From positions 83,116,313 through 83,180,312 of the forward strand of contig CM035153.1 of assembly GCA_020205615.1 (NCBI GenBank): a stretch of DNA of 64,000 bases, written 5' to 3'. The notes beneath the pieces were generated by a model. That model was not told the origin of the DNA and made no database searches. It saw only the letters and a list, made by a program, of their open reading frames with translations. Below are positions 34,991 through 44,935 of the stretch, piece by piece; position 1 is the stretch's first letter; each line of letters begins with the position of its first letter. Source of the DNA: Panax quinquefolius (lineage: Eukaryota > Streptophyta > Magnoliopsida > Apiales > Araliaceae). Made by a program: the position numbers and the translations under genes.

Positions 34991-37900
34991 GAATTTTTCA
35001 AACTGGACGATAACTCGGATTTCGTATGTCGGAATCGAGTCCCGTAAGTTCTAACGCATGTCTAATACCTACGCGGTACTATGTGTGTGTTTGCGTGGCA
35101 TTCGGACGGCCGATGCGGGTTTTGGACTATTTTTCGGTTTTTAGCCTAAGTGTTGGCGAGTTTTGCAAACTGGACGATAACTCAGATTCCTTATGTCGGA
35201 ATCGAGTCCCGTAAGTTCTAACGCGTGTCTAATACCTACGCGGTGCTATGTGTGTGTTTGTGTGGCATTCGGACGTTCGATGCGGGTTTTGGGCTATTTT
35301 TGGCTTTTTGCCTAAGTGTTGGCGAGTTTTGCAAACTGGACGATAACTCGGATTCCGTATGTCGAATCGAGTCCCGTAAGTTCTAACGCGTGTTTAATAC
35401 CTACGTGGTGCTATGTGTGTGTTTGCGTGGCATTCGGACGTTCGATGCGGGTTTTGGGCTATTTTTTGGCTTTTTGCCTAAGTGTTGGCGAGTTTTGCAA
35501 ACTGGACGATAACTCGGATTCCGTATGTCGGAATCGAGTCCCGTAAGTTCTAACATGTGTCTAATACCTACGCAGTGCTATGTGTGTGTTTGCGTGGCAT
35601 TCAGACGTCCGATGCGGGTTTTGGGCTATTTTTCGGCTTTTTGCCTAAGTGTTGGCGAGTTTTGTAAACTAGACGATAACTTGGTTTCTGTATGTCAGAA
35701 TCGAGTCCCGTAAGTTCTAACGCATGTCTAATACCTACGCGGTGCTATGTGTGTGTTTGCATGGCATTCGGACGTCCGATGCGGTTTTTGGCTATTTTTT
35801 GGCTTTTTGCCTAAGTGTTGGCGAGTTTTGCAAACTGGACGATAACTCGGATTCGTATGTCGAATCGAGTCCCGTAAGTTCTAACGCGTGTCTAATACCT
35901 ACGCGGTGCTATGTGTGTGTTTATGTGGCATTCGGACGTCCGATGCGGGTTTTGGGCTATTTTTTTGGCTTTTTGCCTAAGTGTTGGCGAGTTTTGCAAA
36001 TTGACGATAACTTTCGATTTTCGTATGTTAGAATCGAGTCCCGTAAGTTCTAACTACGTGTCTAATACCTACACCGATGCTATATGTGTGTTTAAGCGTG
36101 GCATTCGGACATCCGATACGGGTTTAGGGCTATTTTTTTGCTTTTTACCTAAGTGTTGGCGAGTTTTGCAAACTGGACGATAACTCGGATTCCGTATGTC
36201 AAAATCGAGTCCCATAAGTTCTAACACGTGTCTAATACCTACGCGATGCTAAATGTGTGTTTGCGTGGCATTCGGACGTCCGATGCGGGTTTTGGCTTTT
36301 TTCGGCTTTTTGCCTAAGTGTTGGCGAGTTTTACAAATTGGACGATAACTCGGATTTCGTATGTTAGAATCGAGTCCCGTAAGTTCTAACGCGTGTCTAA
36401 TACCTACGCGGTGCTATGTGTGTGTTTGCGTGGCATTCGGACATCCGATGCGGGTTTTGGGCTATTTTTCGGCTTTTTTACCTAAGTGTTAGCGAGTTTT
36501 ACAACCGGGCGATAACTTCGATTCGTATGTCGAAATCGAGTCCCATAAGTTCTAACGCGTGTGTCAATACCTACGCGGTGCTATGTGTGTGTTTTTGCGG
36601 GCATTCTTGGACGTCCGATGCGGTTTTGCTATTTTTGGCTTTTTGCCAAGTATTGGCGAGTTTTGCAAACCCGGATGATAACTTCCTGTTCCGTATATGT
36701 CGAATCGAGTCCCGTAAGTTCTAACGCGTGTTCAATACCTACGCGGTGCTATGTGTGTTCTTGCGTGGCATTCGACGGCCGTCGTCACGGTTTTTGACCT
36801 GTTTTTTCGCTTTTTTACCTAAGTGTTGGCGAGTTTTACAAATTGGGCGATAACTCGGATTCCGTATGTTAGAATCGAGTCTTGTAAGTTCTAACACGTG
36901 TTCAATACCTACGCTATCTTATATGTGTGTTTGCGTGGCATTCGGACGTCCGATGCGGGTTTTGGGCTTTTTTTTGCTTTTTGCCTAAGTGTTGGCGAGT
37001 TTTGCAAACTGGACGATAACTCGGATTCCGTATGTCGAAATCGAGTCCCGTAAGTTCTAACACGTGTCTAATACCTACGCGGTGCTATGTGTGTGTTTGT
37101 GTGGCATTCGGACGTCCGATCTGGTTTTGGGCTATTTTTCGACTTTTTGCCTAAGTGTTGGCGAGTTTTGCAAACTGGACGATAACTTTCGATTTCGTGT
37201 GCGTCGAAATCGAGTCCCGTAAAGTTCTAACATCGTGTGTTCAATACCTACGCGGTGCTATGTGTATCTTTGCGTGGCATTTGGACGTCCGGTGCTGGTT
37301 TTGGGCTATTTTTCGACTTTTTGCTGAAGTGTTGGCGAGTTTTGCAATCTGGACGATAACTCGGATTTCGTACGTCAAAATCGAGTACCATAAGTTCTAA
37401 CACGTGTATAATACCTACGTAGTGCTATGTGTGTGTTTGCATTTGTGGCATTCGACGTCGTTTTGGTCCGTCACGCGTTTTGGGCTTATTTTCGGCTTTT
37501 TGCCTAAGTGTTGGGGAGTTTTGCAAACTAGACGATAACTTGGATTTCGTATGTTAAAATTGAGTCCTGTAAGTTCTAACACGTGTCTAATATCTACGCG
37601 GTGCTATATGTGTTTTTGCATGGCATTCGGACGTCCAATGCGGGTTTAGGGCTATTTTTTGGCTTTTTTCCTAAGTGTTGGCGAGTTTTGCAAATTGGAC
37701 GATAACTCGGATTCCGTATGTCAGAATCGAGTCTAGTAAGTTCTAACGCGTGTCTAATACCTACGCGGTGCTATGTGTGTGTTTGCGTGGCATTCGACGT
37801 CCGATGCGGGGTTTGGACTGTTTTTCGACTTTTTGCCTAAGTGTTGGCGAGTTTTGCAAATTGGACGATAACTCGGATTCCGTATGTTAGAATCGAGTCT

Positions 37901-40900
37901 TGTAAGTTCTAGCGCGTGTCTAATACCTACGCAGTGCTATATGTGTGTTTGTGTGGCATTCGGACGTCTGATACGGGTTTTGGGCTATTTTTTGGCTTTT
38001 TACCTAAGTGTTGGCGAGTTTTGCAAACTGGACGATAACTCGGATTCCGTATGTCAAAATCGAGTCCCATAAGTTCTAACGCGTGTCTAATACCTACTCG
38101 GTGCTATGTGTGTGTTTGCGTGGCATTCGGACGTCCGATGCGGGTTTTGGGCTATTTTTTGGCTTTTTCCTAAGTGTTGGCGAGTTTTGCAAACTGGGCG
38201 ATAACTCGGATTCCGTATGTCGAAATCGAGTCCCGTAAGTTCTAACGCGTGTCTAATACCTACGCGGTGCTATGTGTGTGTTTGCGTGGCATTGAACGTC
38301 CGATGTGGGGTTTGTGTTGTTTTTTGGCTTTTTTGCTAAGTATTGGCGAGTTTTGCAAACTGAATTATAACTCGGATTTCGTATGTCGGAATCGAGTCCC
38401 GTAAGTTCTAACGCGTGTCTAATACCTACGCGCTGCTATGTGTGTGTTTGCGTGGCATTCAGACGGCCGATGCGGGTTTTGGACTATTTTTCAGCTTTTT
38501 GCCTAAGTGTTGGCGAGTTTTGCAAATTGGACGATAACTCGGATTCCGTATGTCAGAATCGAGTCCCGTAAGTTCTAACGCGTGTCTAATACCTACGCGT
38601 GCTATATGTGTGTTTGTGTGGTATTCGGACTTCTGATACGGGTTTTGGGCTGTTTTTCGGCTTTTTACCTAAGTGTTGGCGAGTTTTACAAACTGGACGA
38701 TAACTCGTATTCCGTATGTCAGAATCGAGTCTTGTAAGTTCTAACACGTGTCTAATACCTACGCGATGCTAATTGTGTGTTTGCGTGGCATTCGGACGGC
38801 CGATGCGGGTTTTGGACTATTTTTCGGCTTTTAGCCTAAGTGTTGGGGAGTTTTGCAAACTGGACGATAACTCGGATTCCGTATGTCGAATCGAGTCCCG
38901 TAAGTTCTAACGCGTGTCTAATACCTACGCGGTGCTATGTGTGTGTTTGCGTGGCATTTAGACGTTCGATGCGGGTTTTGGGCTATTTTTCGGCTTTTTG
39001 CCTAAGTGTTGGCGAGTTTTGCAAATTGGACGATAACTCGGATTCCGTATGTTAGAATCGAGCTTGTAAGTTCTAGCGCGTGTCTAATACCTACGCAGTG
39101 CTATATGTGTGTTTGTGTGGTATTCGGACTTCTGATACGGGTTTTGGGCTGTTTTTTGGCTTTTTACCTAAGTGTTGGCGAGTTTTACAAACTGGACGAT
39201 AACTCGGATTCCGTATGTTAGAATCGAGTCTCGTAAGTTCTAACACGTGTCTAATACCTACGCGATGCTAATTGTGTGTTTGCGTGGCATTCGGACGTCC
39301 GATGCGTGTTTTGGACTATTTTTCGGCTTTTTGCCTAAGTGTTGGGGAGTTTTGCAAACTGGACGATAACTCGGATTCCGTATGTCGAATCGAGTCCCGT
39401 AAGTTCTAACGCGTGTCTAATACCTACGCGGTGCTATGTGTGTGTTTGTGTGGCATTTAGGACGTTCGATGCGGGTTTTGGGCTATTTTTTGGCTTTTTG
39501 CCTAAGTGTTGGCGAGTTTTGCAAACTGGACGATAACTCGGATTTCGTATGTCGAAATCGAGTCCCGTAAGTTCTAACGCGTGTCTAATACCTACGCGGT
39601 GCTATGTGTGTGTTTGCGTGGCATTCGGACGTTGTCAATGCGGGTTTTGGGCTATTTTTCGGCTTTTTGCCTAAGTGTTGGCGAGTTTTGCAAACTGGAC
39701 GATAACTCGGATTCCGTATGTCGGAATCGAGTCCCATAAGTTCTAACATGTGTCTAATACCTACGCGGTGCTATGTGTGTGTTTGCGTGGCATTCGGACG
39801 ACCGATGCGGGTTTTGTACTATTTTTCGGCTTTTTGCCTAAGTGTTGACGAGTTTTGCAAACTAGACGATAACTCGGATTTCATATGTTGGAATCGAGTC
39901 CCGTAAGTTCTAATACGTGTCTAATACCTACGCGGTGTTATGTGTGTTTTTGCATGGCATTCGGACGTCCGATGCGGGTTTAGGGCTATTTTTCGGCTTT
40001 TTTCCTAAGTGTTGGCGAGTTTTGCAAACTTAATGATAATTCGGATTCCGTATGTCGGAATCATGTCCCGTAAGTTCTAACACGTGTCTAATACTTACGC
40101 GGTGCTATGTGTGTTTGTTTGCGTGGCATTTGGACGTCCAATGCGGGTTTTGGGCTGTTTTTCGGCTTTTTCCCTAAGTGTTGGCGAGTTTTGCAAACTG
40201 GACGATAACTCGGAATTCGTATATCGAAATCGAGTCCAGTAAGTTCTAACACGTGTCTAATACCTACGCGGTGCTATGTGTGTGTTTAAATGGCATCTGG
40301 ACGTCCGATGCGGTTTTGGGCTTATTTTTTTTGGCTTTTTTTTACCTAAGTGTTGTCGAGTTTTGCAAACTGGTCGATAACTCGGATTTCGTATGTCAAA
40401 ATCGAGTCCCATAAGTTCTAACGCGTGTCTAATATCTATCGCGGTGCTATGTGTGTGTTTGTGTGGCATTCGGACGTCCGATGCGGGTTTTAAGGCTATT
40501 TTTTTTTTTTTTTCCTAAGTGTTGGCGAGTTTTGCAAACTGGACGATAACTCGGTTTCGTATGTCGAAATCGAGTCCCATAAGTTCTAATGCGTGTCTAA
40601 TACCTACGCGGTGCTATGTGTGTGTTTGCGTGGCATTCGGACGTCCGATGTGGGGTTTGTGTTGTTTTTTGGCTTTTTGGCTAAGTATTGGCGAGTTTTG
40701 CAAATTGAATTATAACTCGGATTTCGTATGTCGGAATCGAGTCCCGTAAGTTCTAACGCGTGTCTAATACCTACGCGGTGCTATGTGTGTGTTTGCGTGG
40801 CATTCGGACGGCCGATGCGGGTTTTGGACTATTTTTTGGCTTTTTGCCTAAGTGTTGGCGAGTTTTGCAAATTGGACGATAACTCGAATTCCGTATGTTA

Positions 40901-43900
40901 GAATCGAGTCCCGTAAGTTCTAACGCGTGTCTAATACCTACGCGGTGTTATATGTGTGTTTGTGTGGCATTCGGACGTCCGATGCGGGTTTTGGGCTGTT
41001 TTTTGGCTTTTTTACCTAAGTGTTGGCGAGTTTTTCAAACTGGGCGATAACTCGTATTCCGTATGTCGAATCGAGTCCCGTAAGTTCTAACGCGTGTCTA
41101 ATACCTACGCGATGCTAATTGTGTGTTTGCGTGGCATTCGGACGGCCGATCTGGGTTTGGACTATTTTTCCTTTTTGACTTTTTTTGCAAGTGTTGGGGA
41201 GTTTTGCAAACTGGACGATAACTCGGATTCCGTGTGTCGGAATCGAGTCCAGTAAGTTCTAATGCGTGTCTAATACCTACGCGGTGCTATGTGTGTGTTT
41301 GCGTGGCATTTAGACGTTCGATGCGGGTTTTGGGCTATTTTTCGGCTTTTTGCCTAAGTGTTAGCGAGTTTTGCAAATTGACGATAACTTTCGGATTCAG
41401 TATGTTAGAATCGAGTCCCGTAAGTTCTAACGTGTGTCTATACCTACGCGGTCTTATATGTGTGTTTTTGTGGCATTCGGACGTCCGATCACGGGTTTTG
41501 GGGCTATTTTTTGCTTTTTGCCTAAGTGTTGGCGAGTTTTTTCAAACTGGACGATAACTCAGATTCCGTATATCAGAATCGAGTCTCGTAAGTTCTAACA
41601 CGTGTCTAATACCTACGCGATGCTAATTGTGTGTTTGCGTGGCATTCGGACGGCCGATGCGTGTTTTGGACTATTTTTCGGCTTTTAGCCTAAGTGTTGG
41701 GGAGTTTTGCAAACTGGACGATAACTCGGATTCCTTGTGTCGGAATCGAGTCCAGTAAGTTCTAACGCGTGTCTAATACCTACGCGGTGCTATGTGTGTG
41801 TTTACGTGGCATTTAGACGTTCGATGCGGGTTTTGGGCTATTTTTCGGCTTTTTTCCTAAGTGTTGGCGAGTTTTGCAAACTGGACGATAACTCGGATTT
41901 CGTATGTCGGAATCGAGTCCCGTAAGTTCTAACGCGTGTTTAATACCTACGCGGTGCTATGTGTGTGTTTGCGTGGCATTTGGACGTTCGATTGCGGGTT
42001 TTGGGCTGTTTTTGGCTTTTTGCCTAAGTGTTGGCGAGTTTTGCAAACTGGATGATAACTCGGATTTCGTATGTCGGAATCGAGTCCCATAAGTTCTAAC
42101 ATGTGTCTAATACCTACGCGGTGCTATGTGTGTGTTTGCGTGGCATTCGGACGACCGATGCTGGTTTTGTATTATTTTTCGGCTTTTTGCCTAAGTGTTG
42201 ACGAGTTTTGCAAACTAGACGATAACTCGGATTTCATATGTTGGAATCGAGTCCCGTAAGTTCTAATGCGTGTCTAATACCTACGCGGTGTTGTATGTGT
42301 TTTTGCATGGCATTCAGACGTCCGATGCGGGTTTTGGGCTTTTTTTCGGCTTTTTTCCTAAGTGTTGGCGAGTTTTGCAAACTGAATGATAACTCGGATT
42401 CCGTATGTCGGAATCGAGTCCCGTAAGTTCTAACACGTGTCTAATACTTACGCGGTGCTATGTGTGTGTTTACGTGGCATTTGGACGTCCGATGCGGGTT
42501 TTGGGCTGTTTTTCGGCTTTTTGCCTAAGTGTTGGCGAGTTTTGCAAACTGGACGATAACTCGGATTTCGTATGTCGGAATCGAGTCCCGTAAGTTCTAA
42601 CACGCGATGTTCAATACCTACGCTGGCGGTTATGTGTGTGTGTTTGCGTGGCATTCGGACGTCCGATGCGGGTTTTGGGCTATTTTTTTGCTTTTTGCCT
42701 AAGTGTTAGCTAGTTTTGCAAACTGGACGATAACTCGGATTTCATATGTCGGAATCGAGTCCCGTAAGTTCTAACACGTGTCTAATACCTACGCGGTGCT
42801 ATGTGTGTGTTTGCGTGGAATTCGGACGTCCGATGCGGGTTTTGGGCTATTTTTGACTTTTTGCCTAAGTGTTGGCGAGTTTTGCAAACTGGATGATAAC
42901 TCGGATTTCGTATGTCGAATTGAGTCCCGTAAGTTCTAACACGTGTCTAATACCTACGCGGTGCTATGTGTGTGTTTGCGTGGCATTCGGACGTCCGATG
43001 CTGGTTTTGGGCTATTTTTCGGCTTTTTGCTTAAGTGTTGGCGAGTTTTGCAAACTGGACGATAACTCGGATTTCGTATGTCAAAATCGAGTCCCATAAG
43101 TTCTAAAACGTGTCTAATACCTACGTAGTGCTATGTGTGTGTTTGCGTGGCATTCAGACGTCCGATGCGGGTTTTGGGCTGTTTTTCGGCTTTTTGCCTA
43201 AGTGTTGGGAAGTTTTGCAAACTGGACGATAACTCGGATTTCGTATATCGAAATTGAGTCCTGTAAGTTCTAACGCGTGTCTAATACCTACGCGGTGCTA
43301 TGTGTATCTTTGCGTGGCATTCGGACGTCTGATGCTAGTTTTGGGCTATTTTTCGGCTTTTTGTTTAAGTGTTGGCGAGTTTTGCAAACTGGACGATAAC
43401 TCGGATTTCGTATGTCGAAATCGAGTCCCATAAGTTCTAACACGTGTCTAATACCTACGCGATGCTAATAGTGTGTTTGCGTGGCATTCGGACGGCCGAT
43501 GCGGGTTTTGGACTATTTTTCGGCTTTTAGCCTAAGTATTGGGGAGTTTTGCAAGATGGACGATAACTCTGATTCCATATGTCGGAATCGAGTCCCCTAA
43601 GTTCTAACGCGTGTCTAATACCTACGCGGTGCTATGTGTATGTTTGCGTGGCATTCAGACGTTCGATGCGGGTTTTGGGCTATTTTTTGGCTTTTTGCCT
43701 AAGTGTTGGCTAGTTTTGCAAACTGGACGATAACTCGGATTTCGTATGTCGAAATTGAGTCCTATAAGTTCTAACACATGTCTAATACCTACGCGGTGCT
43801 ATGTTTATCTTTGCGTGGCATTCGGACGTCTGATGCTGGTTTTGGGCTATTTTTTGGCTTTTTGCTTAAGTGTTGGCGAGTTTTGCAAACTAGACGATAA

Positions 43901-44393
43901 CTCGGATTTCGTATGTCGAAATCGAGTCCCATAAGTTCTAACACGTGTCTAATACCTACGCGATGCTAATTGTGTGTTTGCGTGGCATTCGGACGGCCGA
44001 TGCGGGTTTTGGACTATTTTTCGGCTTTTAGCCTAAGTGTTGGGGAGTTTTGCAAACTGGACGATAACTCGGATTCCGTATGTTGGAATCGAGTCCCGTA
44101 AGTTCTAACGCGTGTCTAATACCTACGTGGTGCTGTGTTTTTTTACATGGAATTCGGACGTTCGATGCGGGTTTTGGGCTATTTTTCGACTTTTTGCCTA
44201 AGTGTTGGCGAGTTTTGCAAACTGGGCGATAACTCGGATTCCGTATGTTGGAATCGAGTCCCGTAAGTTCTAACGTGTGTCTAATACCTACGCGGTGCTA
44301 TGTGTGTGTTTGCATAGCATTCGGACGTTCGATGCGGGTTTTGGGCTATTTTTCGGCTTTTTGCCTAAGTGTTGGCGAGTTTTGCAAACTGGA
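34991..44393. repeat. 167-bp satellite, array 2 (about 56 monomers)
   Basis: Same monomer as array 1. The first monomers match array 1 one-to-one. From about 35840 to 37500 monomers have many small insertions and deletions. From about 37700 to 44000 rare variants recur every 2.34-2.36 kb. It ends within a monomer at AAACTGGA (44393), fused to a retroelement ORF. No gene; the frames of 62-109 codons on either strand are repeat artefacts. Confidence 0.95.
38300..44000. repeat. Higher-order repeat, about 2.35 kb (14 monomers)
   Basis: The variant GATGCTAAT occurs at 38765, 39264, 41111, 41619, 43461 and 43962, giving offsets of 2346, 2355, 2350 and 2343 bp. TGAATTATAA occurs at 38361 and 40706. 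ACCGATG(C)...GTTTTGTA occurs at 39801 and 42154. Fourteen 167-bp monomers make 2338 bp. Confidence 0.75.
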
Positions 44394-44935
44394 AGATCTA
44401 GCCACTTAGACATTTGATCGAGCAGGACAACTCCAAAGTTGATGTGTTCCTTCAGGACTATGACAGATATGATCTTCAGCTGTTGATCAATTACAGTATC
44501 ATGTGCAGTGTCTTTGCATAAGATACATTTACCCACTATTTCAGCAAGGAACTCGTATTCTTTAGGAAACTCCTTTTTCTTCATGTCCTTCAAACTAGGG
44601 TTTCTTTTGTACTGCATAATCTTCTTAGCTTTTTCAGTGTCGATCTCTTCCAAGCTTTTTAGATATTGATCAGGAAGGTGTAAGCATTTATTGATGTCAA
44701 AAGAACTTAGCTTCAGAATCTGACCCTTAACCTTGGTGGAGAGAATCCCAGAATTTACGGTTGTGTTTGAATGAAACTCTTTGACCAGGTCACCAAATAT
44801 TCGTGTGTTTGCCTCAAGACATTCTGAGAACCCTGCCTTCCTCACAAGTTCAAGAATATCCCTAAACTTTTTCTTAGATTTTTTGAATGTCTTGGTTCCT
44901 AGCTGAATGTCAGTGATTACTCGCCAGTCTGCCAT
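44394..44935 (-). pseudogene. Second Transposase_32-like ORF, truncated by the satellite
   Basis: Starts at 44935 (MADWRVITDIQLGTKTFKK) and is open for about 180 codons to the satellite junction; the frame then runs about 35 codons into monomers before a stop. Recognisable features are VKEFHSN (compare EFYAN), the KVKGQILKLSSFDINKCLHL segment (compare VRGK-xxFSxxxIN) and a C-terminal LKIISVIVLKEHINFGVVLL helix-like stretch. Many Lys residues and no zinc knuckle. It is clearly distinct in sequence from the ORF at 7787-8396. I infer a retroelement-borne accessory or gag-like protein of unknown function. The C-terminal half is missing. Confidence 0.55.

Larger units (their letters stand above)
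23421..44393. repeat. Tandem segmental duplication, copy 2, with enlarged satellite array
   Basis: It follows the same order as copy 1 from TTAGTCACTTGAAATAAC. The non-satellite part (23421-34990) is about 11.6 kb in both copies. The satellite part is 9.4 kb here against 4.3 kb in copy 1. There is one clear 23-bp deletion (near 23988, relative to 8047-8070) and many small differences. Confidence 0.9.

Noticed and set aside
19145..43934. Dozens of plus-strand frames of about 62 codons, near-identical, with Cys-rich translations
   Set aside because: They recur at the 167-bp monomer spacing and span slightly more than one monomer. 167 is not a multiple of three, so each is the same repeat read again. 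No start context and no independent conservation; they are satellite, not a gene family.
19110..44393. Regular repeats that could suggest a CRISPR array
   Set aside because: Units are contiguous 167-bp monomers without unique spacers, in a plant genome.
44288..44393. C-terminal extension of the Transposase_32-like frame (LPVCKTRQHLGKK and beyond)
   Set aside because: This is the satellite read on the minus strand; the same residues appear in other minus-strand frames inside the array (40257, 42448).
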